This document shows positions 8,029 to 16,658 of a stretch of 64,000 bases of DNA, piece by piece (position 1 is the stretch's first letter; the number at the start of each line of letters is the position of its first letter). The translations under genes and the position numbers were made by a program. The notes beneath the pieces are model-generated. The model was not told the origin of the DNA. It did not search any database and saw only the letters and a program-made list of their open reading frames with translations. Source of the stretch: Cupriavidus sp. BIS7 (lineage in GTDB: Bacteria > Pseudomonadota > Gammaproteobacteria > Burkholderiales > Burkholderiaceae); NCBI RefSeq assembly GCF_000292345.1, contig NZ_ALOU01000009.1:174097-238096 (forward strand), written 5' to 3'.

Positions 8029-9477
8029 TCAGTGCGCGGCTTTGCGCTGTGCGGCGCTTGCCGCCTGGGTATTGGTGGCGACGGCGGGCGACGGCTCGCT
8101 CTGCGCCTGATGCGGAAACAGCAGCTTGTCGATCACCAGCACGATGGCCGGCGTGAGCAGTGCCACGTACATGTTGTCGACACCGAACGGGTTATCGAGC
8201 AAATACCAGATGGTGGTGGCAACCGCGGCCGCCGCCAGCCCGATGACAGCACCGCGACGGCTGTCGAAGAACGGCAGGTAGATGCCGATCAGCGCGACCA
8301 CCGAGACCGAGAGCCGCAGTGCGCGGGTGAAGAAGGAAAGCGCCAGGATCTGCGGCACGAACAACACGAAGATCAGCGGCAGGAAGCCCACCAGCAGCGA
8401 AATCCAGCGCGTGGCACGCAACTCCTGTTCAGGCGTCGGCTGATAGCGCGGCACGTAGAAGTCCTTTACCACCAGGGACGCAATGGCCAGCGCCACAGTG
8501 CAGACACTCACAAAGATCGAGGCCACCAGCGCTGTCGTCACCACACCGGCCAGCAGCGGTCCCATGTGTTCCAGAAACACCGGCAGCGCGTACAGGCTCT
8601 TGATATTTGGGTACAAGTACTTGGCCGCCACACCGATGAAGCCCAGCGCGATCGAGATGGGCACGCACAGCCCCGCGGCCATCAGCGATGCCCGGCGCGC
8701 AGCCGCTGGCGACCGGGTCGAGGAGATCGCCTGGATGATGAACTGGGTCGAGAAAATGGCGCCGGCCGAGCCGATGATCCACGCGCCGATCGTGCCGCCG
8801 CTGAGCGCGCCCTTCCACGTGAAATAGTGCTCGGGCATGTTGCGCATCATCGGACCGGGACCACCGGAGAGCTTCCACGCAACCGCCACCAGAATGCCGA
8901 TACCCACCAGCTTGACGCCGCTGTGCAACAGGTTCAGGTAGGCCACGCTCTTGAGTCCGCCCCACGCAAAGTAGATGGTGCTAACGACGGCCGTGATGAG
9001 CGCGGCCGTGGGAAGGTCAATGCGCATGACCGTCGAAATGGCGGCCGCGCCGCTGACATAGTTGCCGACGTTCACCAGCAGCAGCGAGTAGATCATGATG
9101 GCGGACACCACGAGCTTGGCGGTGTGGCCATACTTCTTGGCGATGAACCCTGAGATCGTGAACTCACCCGAGGCATACAGGCGCTTCGCCATGAACAGCC
9201 CGAAGAACAGGAAGCCGATCGCGGCCGAGATGACCGACCAGGACGCCGCGATACCGACACTGAATGCCTCCTGCGATGTGCCGATGGTCGATTTCGCGCC
9301 GATGTATTCCGACATCAGCAACACCGCAACCACTACCGCCGGCATGGAGCGGCCCGCCACCATGAACTGCTCGGAGTTGCGACTGCGCAGCCTGACGCTG
9401 GCAATGCTGGTCACGACGATGTATACGACCACCATGCCGATGATGATGGCGGTATCCAGGTGTGAGAACGATGTCAT
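8029..9477 (-). CDS. Sodium:solute symporter (SSS) family transporter
   Basis: A 482-residue polytopic protein with about 13 predicted helices and the SSS-family pattern: an N-terminal segment followed by SEQFMVAGR, EYIGAKSTIGTSQEAF in the unwound first core helix, and a conserved GGLKSVAYLNLLH. SSS proteins couple Na+ entry to uptake of sugars, sialic acid, amino acids or organic acids. Located between the kinase/PdxA2 fusion and the sialidase-like gene, it is the likely uptake system for the cluster's substrate. The gap upstream (9478-9608) carries the palindrome AACGATCGTT at 9567-9576, similar to the cluster's promoter repeats. Confidence 0.88.
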   Translation of the reverse strand: MTSFSHLDTAIIIGMVVVYIVVTSIASVRLRSRNSEQFMVAGRSMPAVVVAVLLMSEYIGAKSTIGTSQEAFSVGIAASWSVISAAIGFLFFGLFMAKRLYASGEFTISGFIAKKYGHTAKLVVSAIMIYSLLLVNVGNYVSGAAAISTVMRIDLPTAALITAVVSTIYFAWGGLKSVAYLNLLHSGVKLVGIGILVAVAWKLSGGPGPMMRNMPEHYFTWKGALSGGTIGAWIIGSAGAIFSTQFIIQAISSTRSPAAARRASLMAAGLCVPISIALGFIGVAAKYLYPNIKSLYALPVFLEHMGPLLAGVVTTALVASIFVSVCTVALAIASLVVKDFYVPRYQPTPEQELRATRWISLLVGFLPLIFVLFVPQILALSFFTRALRLSVSVVALIGIYLPFFDSRRGAVIGLAAAAVATTIWYLLDNPFGVDNMYVALLTPAIVLVIDKLLFPHQAQSEPSPAVATNTQAASAAQRKAAH

Positions 9478-9608
9478 CTGTGTCTCCTTTGGCGGCGGGG
9501 GTAGCCGCTCTGGCCCCCGGCTTTGTCGCCGGTTCGGGCCTGCGCACGCTGGTGCTTATGTGTAGAAACGATCGTTGCTGATATCTCGGGGGCTTGAACG
9601 CGCCGCGC

Positions 9609-11954
9609 TCAAGCCATCTGTGCCGGCGCCTCTCGCCCTTCAACCGATGTTTCCGCGCCGGCATTGCGGCGCGTAGCAAGCTCGCACGCCTGGCGGAACG
9701 CTTCGAGCATGCTGCGCTCATCCGCGATGCCAGTGCCCGCGATATCGAAGGCCGTGCCGTGATCCACCGAGGTGCGAATGACCGGCAAACCCACCGTCAC
9801 GTTGACGCCAGCCTCCAGCCCCATCACCTTGACCGGGCCATGGCCCTGGTCGTGGTACATGGCCACCACCACATCGAAATCGCCACGGCCGGCGCGGAAG
9901 AACAGCGTGTCCGCTGGCAACGGCCCCTCGACGCGCCACCCGCGCGCCTGAACCACGGCGATGGCTGGCATGATCTTCTCTTCTTCCTCGCCATAGCCAA
10001 ACAGGCCGTTTTCCCCTGCATGCGGATTGATGCCGCAGACGCCGATGCGCGGATTGGCGATGCCGGCGCGCTCCAGCGTGGCGTGCGCGCGTTCGATCGT
10101 GCGCTGCACCAGGCCCGGTTCGATGCGCCGGATGGCGTCCAGCAGGCCAATGTGTGTCGTCACGTGGATCACGCGCAGCTTTGGCGCCACCAGCATCATC
10201 GACACCTCGTCGACCCCGGTCAGGTGGGCCAGCATCTCGGTATGTCCCGGAAAAATGTGTCCGCCCGCGTGCAGCGCTTCCTTGTTGAGCGGCGCGGTGC
10301 AGATCGCGTCAAGTTCGCCGGCCGATGCCAATGCCACGGTGCGGGCGATGTACTGGTAAGCGGCATCGCCCGCGATGGGCGACAGCTTGCCGTACGGCAG
10401 GTCTGCGGGAATCAGTCCCAGGTCTATGCAGTCCACCACGCCCGGCTGGAACAAGGCCTGGGCTGGCCCTGCCACGGCGCGAACCTCCAGCGCAACTCCC
10501 GCGCGGCGGCCCGCATCGCGCAGGCGCTGCGCGTCCCCGATCACCAACGGACAGCAAGCGTCGTACACGTGCCGGTGCGTCAGTGCTTTCATGATGATTT
10601 CGGGTCCAACGCCGGCGGCGTCGCCCATGGTGATACCAATCACTGGCCGGTTGTTCATGGCAGGATTTCCTTGAGAGGTCATTGCACTTGGCAAGGTAGT
10701 TGTCAGGCGCCGCCAGGCTGCCACGAGCGCGTCAGGCGCGCCAAACGCGCCGGCTTTCGTGACCACAGGCATTGCGGCGCCTGCCAGATGCTTCGGGTTG
10801 GCCATCAGCAGCGGCAACCCCGGTTCCACTTCATCGACGATGCGCAGCGCGTCGACGTCAATCGTTGCCAACAGCGCGCGCGCGGTTTCGCCGCCCGTGG
10901 CAATCAACGCGCCCGCCTGCGGCAACGCCACTGCGAGCGCGGTTGCCAGCCCCTGACACAGGGCCGGGCCATCCGCCTGGTGCCGTGTCGACTGGCTCAT
11001 CGTGACCAGCACGTCGCGGCCATCGCGCAACGCGTTGGCGACGGCATTCGCCACATCGGTCAGTTGTGCCGTATCCACACCCACTTCAACGGCATACAGT
11101 GCGGCACCAGCCGCAGCCTTCAAGCGCGCGGCCTGTTCATGGGAAACGCTCGACATGCTGCCGACCACCGCCAGCACGGGGCGACGCCCCGCTACCTGCG
11201 CCGGTATGGCGTCCGGTATGGCGCGCACGACGCCGGACATGCCCATCGCCGCGATGACGGCGGGCGCCAGACCCGCGGACCCTGCCCAGAACACCCGTGC
11301 CATGGTCGCCGATGCGACAGCAATGTCTCGCAGGTCAGCGTCTGTTTCCGCATCGCACACAACGGCATCGAACCGCTCGCGCTGGCATGCCGCAAGCTGG
11401 GCGGCCAGCGCATCGCGGCCAGCGCGAATGTCCGTCAGCGCGATCGACGCAACACGCAGACCAGCGCGGGACAGCATGTCGCACAGATCGGCGCGACCGG
11501 CGATGCCCTCGTTGCGCCAGGTTTCCGAAGCTTCCACGGGCTGCCCGTGCAGATACTGGCGGCCTGCGCGCGTCACGCGGCCCTGTGCAGGCAGTGCCGG
11601 CGCCACGATGGCCATGCCCGCCAGTGGCACCAGGCTCGCGATCTCGTCCCCGACATTGCCACGCAACGTGGAATCGAGCTTCTTGTAGAGGCGCGTTTCA
11701 GCGCCGGCATACGCGCGCCAGGCTGCCGCGTGCCGCACCGCCGCGCTCACGGCGCTGGCACGACGCGAATCCACATCGACGGCCAGCACATCCACCGGAT
11801 GCAAGCGCGTGGGGGTCCGACCGCCCGGTTGGCCACCGAAGCACACCGCGCTGTGCAAACCCGCACGCGTGCCTGCCACCGCGCAGTCAGCCGCGCCGGA
11901 CAGGTCGTCGGCGATGACCAGCAATGCGGGATGGCGTGCGTCTGGCGTGTTCAC
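9609..11954 (-). CDS. Fused four-carbon acid-sugar kinase (DUF1537/DtnK-like) and PdxA2-like 4-phosphate dehydrogenase
   Basis: A 781-residue two-domain protein. Residues 1 to about 420 are a DUF1537 acid-sugar kinase: ADDLSGAAD (15-23), KKLDSTLRGN (91-100), GSMSS (265-269), ATGGETA (352-358) and TKAGAFG (399-405). Residues about 436-770 are PdxA-like, with ITMGDAAGVGPE, FPGHTEMLA, THIGLLDA and YHDQGHGPVK supplying the metal-binding histidines. In the known D-threonate pathway, DtnK makes 4-phosphothreonate and PdxA2 oxidises and decarboxylates it to dihydroxyacetone phosphate; both steps are joined here. GTG start at 11954 overlaps the upstream stop (GTGA). The linker encodes an internal ATG (10658) with AAGGA nine bases before it. 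Confidence 0.85.
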   Translation of the reverse strand: MNTPDARHPALLVIADDLSGAADCAVAGTRAGLHSAVCFGGQPGGRTPTRLHPVDVLAVDVDSRRASAVSAAVRHAAAWRAYAGAETRLYKKLDSTLRGNVGDEIASLVPLAGMAIVAPALPAQGRVTRAGRQYLHGQPVEASETWRNEGIAGRADLCDMLSRAGLRVASIALTDIRAGRDALAAQLAACQRERFDAVVCDAETDADLRDIAVASATMARVFWAGSAGLAPAVIAAMGMSGVVRAIPDAIPAQVAGRRPVLAVVGSMSSVSHEQAARLKAAAGAALYAVEVGVDTAQLTDVANAVANALRDGRDVLVTMSQSTRHQADGPALCQGLATALAVALPQAGALIATGGETARALLATIDVDALRIVDEVEPGLPLLMANPKHLAGAAMPVVTKAGAFGAPDALVAAWRRLTTTLPSAMTSQGNPAMNNRPVIGITMGDAAGVGPEIIMKALTHRHVYDACCPLVIGDAQRLRDAGRRAGVALEVRAVAGPAQALFQPGVVDCIDLGLIPADLPYGKLSPIAGDAAYQYIARTVALASAGELDAICTAPLNKEALHAGGHIFPGHTEMLAHLTGVDEVSMMLVAPKLRVIHVTTHIGLLDAIRRIEPGLVQRTIERAHATLERAGIANPRIGVCGINPHAGENGLFGYGEEEEKIMPAIAVVQARGWRVEGPLPADTLFFRAGRGDFDVVVAMYHDQGHGPVKVMGLEAGVNVTVGLPVIRTSVDHGTAFDIAGTGIADERSMLEAFRQACELATRRNAGAETSVEGREAPAQMA
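10656..10682 (-). promoter_or_regulatory. Internal ribosome-binding site and start at the kinase/PdxA2 junction
   Basis: Within the linker of the fusion, AAGGA (10672-10668) lies nine bases upstream of an in-frame ATG (10658-10656) that begins the PdxA2-like domain. A TGA in the +1 frame (10681-10679) sits just before it. This is what a former two-gene boundary would look like, and separate PdxA2 synthesis from this site is possible. Confidence 0.6.
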
Positions 11955-13120
11955 GGCAGCAAGCGACGGTAGATCGCTTTCATGTCATCCAGCGTCAACG
12001 GCTTGGGGTTGTTGCCAAGCAGTCGCTTGACCTTGGCAGCGCCCTCGGCCAGCCGGTCGAGATCGGCTTCGGTCACGCCGTAGCGGCGCAGATCCTGCGG
12101 GATCTGCAGTTGCCGCGTCCATAGCGACAGACGATCGATCAGTTTCTGGGCAGCTTCAGGCGCGCTCTCGCCCGCCGTGGCCAGATCGAGTGCGCGCGCA
12201 ACAGTGGCCAGCCGCTCCTCGATGGCATCCTTGTTGAAAGCCATCACGTGCGGCAGCAGCATGGCGTTGGCCACGCCGTGCGTGACGTTGAACATGCCGC
12301 CCAGCGGATACGCCAAGGCGTGCACGGCGGCCGTTCCCGCCGCAGTCAGCGCCAGACCACCGTACATCGAGCCCAGCATCATCGCCTCGCGCGCCTTGAC
12401 CGAATGGCCATTCTCGTACGCTTCGACGATGTTGGCGCCGATCAGCCGCATCGACTCCATTGCAAACATGTCGCTGACCGGATTGGCCTTGGTGGAGATA
12501 TACGATTCCAGCGAATGGACGAACGCATCGACACCAGTGGCGGCGGTGATCGGGCGCGGCAGGTCCAGCGTCAGCGACGCATCAAGGATCACCACCTGAG
12601 GCAGCAGATGGCGGCTGACGATACCCACTTTCAGCGCCTCGTCGGGCAGCGTGACGATGGCATTCGGCGTAACTTCCGAACCGGTACCAGCAGTCGTCGG
12701 CACCAGGATCATCGGCGCGCCGGGATGCTTGATCAGGTCGATTCCAAGCCAGTTGCGCAGCGGCTCGTCATTGGTCAACCTCACCGAGAACAGCTTTGCC
12801 GCATCCAGCACACTGCCGCCACCAATCGACAGAATCGCATGCGGCGCGAACGGAGCGATCTGCTCGCGGAACACGGTTTCCACGTTCTCGATGCTGGGCT
12901 CCGGCTCCACGCCACGCACGATGCGCACCTCCACGTCGCGGGCGGCCAACGCCGCCACCACGCGGGCGATCACACCGTTTTCCTCCATCACCGGTTGCGT
13001 GATGAGGGCGATGCGCGAGACGGGGCGGTCCAGCAGCGAGAGTTTGTCAGCAAGCAGGTCAAGACTGCCTGCGCCGTGCACGATGTGCCGGACGGTCTGG
13101 AAATGGTAGGTACTGGTCAT
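11951..13120 (-). CDS. Iron-containing alcohol dehydrogenase (group III)
   Basis: A 389-residue Fe-ADH. It has the NAD-binding GGGSVLDAAK motif, PTTAGTGSEVT, a metal Asp/His pair in GVDAFVHSLE and the later metal histidines in VHALAYPLGG and NVTHG. The family reduces or oxidises small aldehydes and hydroxy acids with NAD(H). The ATG at 13120 is preferred over an in-frame TTG at 13144 because it gives a normal N-terminus, though no strong ribosome site is seen. It overlaps the following kinase fusion by four bases (GTGA), so it is tightly coupled to acid-sugar breakdown; its exact substrate is unknown. Confidence 0.87.
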   Translation of the reverse strand: MTSTYHFQTVRHIVHGAGSLDLLADKLSLLDRPVSRIALITQPVMEENGVIARVVAALAARDVEVRIVRGVEPEPSIENVETVFREQIAPFAPHAILSIGGGSVLDAAKLFSVRLTNDEPLRNWLGIDLIKHPGAPMILVPTTAGTGSEVTPNAIVTLPDEALKVGIVSRHLLPQVVILDASLTLDLPRPITAATGVDAFVHSLESYISTKANPVSDMFAMESMRLIGANIVEAYENGHSVKAREAMMLGSMYGGLALTAAGTAAVHALAYPLGGMFNVTHGVANAMLLPHVMAFNKDAIEERLATVARALDLATAGESAPEAAQKLIDRLSLWTRQLQIPQDLRRYGVTEADLDRLAEGAAKVKRLLGNNPKPLTLDDMKAIYRRLLP

Positions 13121-13165
13121 GACGGATACGGGGGACGATGACAACGCGGGGCCGATATGAAGCGG

Positions 13166-14050
13166 TCAGGCCGGCCGGTAGATGGACAGGGCCTGCGCAA
13201 GCTGTTCGCGGGCCTTGGCATCGAGCGGTCTGGCCGGAGCGCGCGCCGGGCCGGCCGGCATGCCGAGCATTTCGGCAGCAGTTTTCAGCACGACCGGCAA
13301 GGTGCCCAGCGCGAACGCATCGCGCAGTGCGCGCAACGATTCCTGCGCAGCGCGGGCGGCCGGGATGTTGCCAGCCTGGAACTGGTTCCAGATCGACATG
13401 ACCACGGCGGGCACCGCGTTGGTAGTGGCCGCCACGGCGCCGTCGCCGCCAGCGATCAACGTCCACAGGATCATCGAATCCGTTCCCGTGAACACCGCAA
13501 AATCGTCGCGGCGCAGGTTGATCAATTGCAGCAGGCGGTCAAAGTCGCCGCCGCTGTCCTTGATGCCCCGAATGTTCGGAATATCGGCCAGCTTGCGCAC
13601 GGTATCGATGGTCAGTGTGATGCCCGCCTTGGCCGGAATCGTGTAGAGCATCACCGGCAATGCAGTGCTTGCCGCAATCTGCTTGTAGTGGGTGAACAAC
13701 TCGGCCTGGGTGGCACCGTTGAAGTAGGGCGTGATCACCGATACGGCGTCGACCCCCACGTCCTCCATCTTGCGATTGAGCGCCACCACATCGCGGGTAG
13801 CATAGGCGCCCGTCCCGGCGATAACCGGAACACGACCCTTCGCCTGATCCACCGTAATGCGTGCGATGCGCAGTTTTTCCTCTTCCGACAGCGAGATAAA
13901 TTCGCCGTTGGTACCAAGAACAAACAGGCCATGCACGCCTGCATCGACGAGACGGTCAACCAGGGTACGGAGTCCGGTTTCGTCGACCGACTCATCCTCG
14001 GTCATCGGGGTGATCAGGGCGGGAATGATTCCCTTCAGCGATAGGGTCAT
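13166..14050 (-). CDS. DapA/N-acetylneuraminate-lyase family aldolase
   Basis: A 294-residue class I aldolase of the DHDPS/NAL superfamily. The Schiff-base lysine is Lys164 (GIKDSGG), the proton-relay Tyr is 136 (MLYTIP), and the carboxylate-binding loop reads GTNGEF (46-51) where most DapA proteins have GTTGE. True DapA function is unlikely in this context; a 2-keto-acid lyase or dehydratase for a sugar acid fits better. GGAG lies nine bases before the ATG at 14050, so the in-frame start at 14074 is rejected. It is the first gene of the minus-strand cluster, directly behind the three promoter repeats. Confidence 0.85.
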   Translation of the reverse strand: MTLSLKGIIPALITPMTEDESVDETGLRTLVDRLVDAGVHGLFVLGTNGEFISLSEEEKLRIARITVDQAKGRVPVIAGTGAYATRDVVALNRKMEDVGVDAVSVITPYFNGATQAELFTHYKQIAASTALPVMLYTIPAKAGITLTIDTVRKLADIPNIRGIKDSGGDFDRLLQLINLRRDDFAVFTGTDSMILWTLIAGGDGAVAATTNAVPAVVMSIWNQFQAGNIPAARAAQESLRALRDAFALGTLPVVLKTAAEMLGMPAGPARAPARPLDAKAREQLAQALSIYRPA

Positions 14051-14117
14051 GCGCGGTGTCTCCGGTTGCGCCACAAGGCGGGGTGCCCGAACCAGTCAGA
14101 TTTGCTCACTCGGCATC

Positions 14118-14224
14118 GACCGATTCGATCACTAAATCCACATTTACGATCGTTTCGATCATATTAGGCGCCCGCGGATGGGTGATTCTGTAGATGTTTA
14201 CCCTTGTTTTGATCGATTCGATCA
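14118..14224. promoter_or_regulatory. Three operator-like repeats (GAYCGWTTCGATCA) upstream of the acid-sugar cluster
   Basis: Near-identical 14-mers start at 14118, 14148 and 14211, with spacings of 30 and 63 bp, about three and six helical turns. Each is a near-palindrome, and the third is perfect over TGATCGA-T-TCGATCA (14210-14224). A related half (TGATCGAATC, 15416-15425) lies upstream of the Bug gene. They are probable DeoR binding sites for DNA looping; the assignment to DeoR is inferred. Confidence 0.65.
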
Positions 14225-14255
14225 GTTTGGCGAACCGAAATATGCACAATGAATA

Positions 14256-14285
14256 ACAAAAAGGCCGCGCAAGCGGCGCGGCCTT
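14256..14285 (-). terminator. Rho-independent terminator after the Bug receptor gene
   Basis: A perfect 10-bp stem (AAGGCCGCGC at 14261-14270 with its complement at 14276-14285) and a 5-base loop are followed on the minus strand by a T run. It separates the Bug gene from the downstream promoter of the acid-sugar cluster. Confidence 0.85.
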
Positions 14286-14336
14286 TCACTTTGGGCTGGC
14301 TTGCGCCGCCTTGGCGCCAGCCAGCGATCGGCCCGG

Positions 14337-15332
14337 TCACTCCGGCTTGACGCCAGACTCGCGGATAACCCGCGCCCACAGCCGCGACTGCCCGTCGATC
14401 CACGAAGAGAACTCCTCGGGCGAATTGCCATAAGGTTCCAGCCCCTGCTGCCGCATCTTGGCAATCACATCCGGTTGCCGGAGTGCATCGGCAATCGCCG
14501 CATTGAGCTTCTGAACAACATCCCGTGGAGTGCCTGCGGGGGCAAAGACCGCTTGCGCAATCCAGGACTCGAATCCTGGGAAGCCACTCTCCGCGACGGT
14601 CGGCACCTGCGGCAATTCAGGCTGGCGTTTGGGCGAGGTCACAGCGATCGGCTTCAGACGCCCCGCCTTGATCAACTGAGCAACCGTCGCATAGCCGGTG
14701 AACAGCAGATCCACCTGACCACCTGCCGTATCACTGATTGCGGGACCACTCCCCTTGTACGGCACATGTGTCAGTGGCAGGTGGGTCGCGGACTTCAGCA
14801 ATTCCGCGGTCAGGTGGGTACTGGTGCCATTGCCACTCGATGCAATCGACAACGGCTCCGGACGGGAGCGCTCCTGGGCCACCAGCTCCGCCAGCGTGTT
14901 GGCGCGCAATCGCGCAGGCGCCACCAACACATTGGGAAACTGCGCCAGGCTGATGACCGGCGTCAGGTCTTTGGTCGCGTAGGTAAGCTTCGGATACAGA
15001 GCCGGAGCAATGGTCACGACGCTGGCATCGGCAAGAAGCAACACACTGCCGTCCGGCGCCGCCTTGGCGACCATTCCGGCACCAAGTGTGCCACCAGCCC
15101 CGGGGCGGTTCTCGATGATGACGGTGCTCTTCAGCGTCTCGGACAGCCTGGGTTGAATCAATCGCGCCAGCACATCTGATCCCCCGCCCGGCCCGAATGG
15201 CACGACGATGCGGACGATCCGATCGGCACCACCTTGCGCGTGGGCAACGCCAAGGCCGGGGATCACGGCGGAAATCGCCATGGCAAAGATCGCGCGAGTT
15301 GCCTGGCGCCGATACGACGACGGATTAAACAT
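14337..15332 (-). CDS. Bug/TctC-family periplasmic solute-binding receptor
   Basis: A 331-residue tripartite tricarboxylate transporter receptor. It has an N-terminal signal peptide (hydrophobic core AIFAMAISAVIPGLG, likely cut after AHA) and the Bug motif IVVPFGPGGGSDVLARLIQP, followed by VIENRPGAGGTLG. It would bind a small carboxylate in the periplasm. AAGGAGGAG precedes the ATG at 15332 by seven bases, so the longer frame to 15431 is discarded. No TctA/TctB membrane genes are near, making it an orphan receptor. A half-copy of the acid-sugar cluster operator at 15416-15425 hints at shared control. Confidence 0.9.
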   Translation of the reverse strand: MFNPSSYRRQATRAIFAMAISAVIPGLGVAHAQGGADRIVRIVVPFGPGGGSDVLARLIQPRLSETLKSTVIIENRPGAGGTLGAGMVAKAAPDGSVLLLADASVVTIAPALYPKLTYATKDLTPVISLAQFPNVLVAPARLRANTLAELVAQERSRPEPLSIASSGNGTSTHLTAELLKSATHLPLTHVPYKGSGPAISDTAGGQVDLLFTGYATVAQLIKAGRLKPIAVTSPKRQPELPQVPTVAESGFPGFESWIAQAVFAPAGTPRDVVQKLNAAIADALRQPDVIAKMRQQGLEPYGNSPEEFSSWIDGQSRLWARVIRESGVKPE

Positions 15333-15415
15333 CTGGGTCTCCTCCTTGCTGGTGCCGATCGATGCCATATGACCCATCCGCCGAAGCCATTTCCAGACTT
15401 GGGTGGAGATACATT

Positions 15416-15427
15416 TGATCGAATCAA
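15416..15427. promoter_or_regulatory. Operator-like half-site upstream of the Bug receptor gene
   Basis: TGATCGAATC (15416-15425) equals ten bases of the reverse complement of the cluster repeats at 14118-14224 and sits within a small dyad TTGAT-CGA-ATCAA (15415-15427), 83-95 bp upstream of the Bug start. Confidence 0.4.
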
Positions 15428-15604
15428 GCATTTATGAATGATTGCTTCGGTCATTGTAGTCATCGACTACGCCGGAAAGTGCCAGTGGAAACCCGGATGC
15501 CAGCGATTGGCTGGCCGTCAGCCCGGCAGAATGCTCGATACGAGCAAAGTGCTTTAAGAGCTACCAGGCCAGCAACACCGCATCGGAGACGGGGAAAAGG
15601 ACTA

Positions 15605-16531
15605 TTACTGCGCGAGCATCAGGTCCAGGTTCTGAACCGCTGCGCCGGACGCACCTTTGCCAAGGTTATCGAACACCGCCGACAGCAGGACGTGCCCGTG
15701 CTCCGCGTTGGAAAACACGCTCAGTTGCATGTCGTTCGTACCGTTCAGCACTTGCGGGTCCAGGTACTTCAGCTCGCTCGACTCATGCAGCGGCGTGACA
15801 TGTACGTGGGGCGCCCCGGCATAGTGGCGGGCGAGGCATGCGTGTAGCGTGGCGCCATCCACGTTGGGGGCCAGCAGCCGCAACGCCAGCGGCACCGTCA
15901 GCACAATGCCCTGGCGGAACGCACCATACGCGGGAACGAAGATGGGACGCTGCGCGAGCCCGGCGTGCTGCTGGATCTCCGGGGGATGCTTGTGCGCGAG
16001 TTCCAGGCCATAGACCTGGAATGCCGGCGCGCTGACGGCATCCTGCCCCTCATATTCCTCCACGCCGGCACGGCCGCGTCCGGAATAGCCGGACACCGCA
16101 TGAATGCTGACCGGGTAGCTGGCCGGGATGAGGCCGGCCTGCACAAGAGGAGCCAGCAAGCCAATCGCACCAGTCGGATAGCAGCCGGGATTGGTGACCC
16201 GTCGCGCGTTCGCGATGCGCGCGGCCTGTCCCGGTGCCAATTCCGGAAAGCCATATGTCCAGTCCGGATGCGTGCGGTGTGCAGAACTTGCGTCGATCAC
16301 CCTGACGGCGGGATTGACGATGGCGTTCACCGCCTCGCGTGCGGCCGCATCGGGCAAACAGAGGATGGCGATGTCGCAGGCATTGATGGCTTCCGCACGA
16401 CGCCGTGGGTCCTTGCGTTCCGACGCGGCAAGCGTGAACAGGCTGAGGTCGGTCCGGCCGCGCAGCCGGTCGTGGATTTGCAACCCGGTGGTGCCTTGGT
16501 CGCCGTCGATGAAAACCAGGGGAGAGCTCAT
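15605..16531 (-). CDS. argC: N-acetyl-gamma-glutamyl-phosphate reductase, ArgC type 2 family
   Basis: A 308-residue NAD(P)-dependent semialdehyde dehydrogenase-family protein. The catalytic Cys is 117 in NPGCYPTG; the N-terminus has the short type-2 nucleotide motif ([13 protein letters not shown]) and VSGYSGRG follows the active site. ArgC reduces N-acetylglutamyl-5-phosphate in arginine synthesis. The start at 16531 gives the family's usual length; the open frame extends much further upstream without homology. It stands alone and is divergent from a LysR gene, so it may be a second argC copy used in a peripheral pathway under that regulator. Confidence 0.85.
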   Translation of the reverse strand: MSSPLVFIDGDQGTTGLQIHDRLRGRTDLSLFTLAASERKDPRRRAEAINACDIAILCLPDAAAREAVNAIVNPAVRVIDASSAHRTHPDWTYGFPELAPGQAARIANARRVTNPGCYPTGAIGLLAPLVQAGLIPASYPVSIHAVSGYSGRGRAGVEEYEGQDAVSAPAFQVYGLELAHKHPPEIQQHAGLAQRPIFVPAYGAFRQGIVLTVPLALRLLAPNVDGATLHACLARHYAGAPHVHVTPLHESSELKYLDPQVLNGTNDMQLSVFSNAEHGHVLLSAVFDNLGKGASGAAVQNLDLMLAQ

Positions 16532-16609
16532 GCGAGGAATACTCCGGTGACTGAAGGGGTAACGCGTGTAAGGAGCCCCAATCTTCCATCGACCACTAGA
16601 ATAGGAAAA

Positions 16610-16647
16610 GTTGAATTTCACAACCTTGATATTCAGTTTTCCTGAAT
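16610..16647. promoter_or_regulatory. LysR-type binding-site candidates between argC and the LysR gene
   Basis: Two short dyads lie in the 127-bp divergent promoter: GTTG-N7-CAAC (16610-16624, a T-N11-A form) and ATTCAG-N5-CTGAAT (16631-16647). Both fit the spacing of LysR boxes next to the regulator gene. Confidence 0.45.
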
Positions 16648-16658
16648 CTGGAGCCGAC

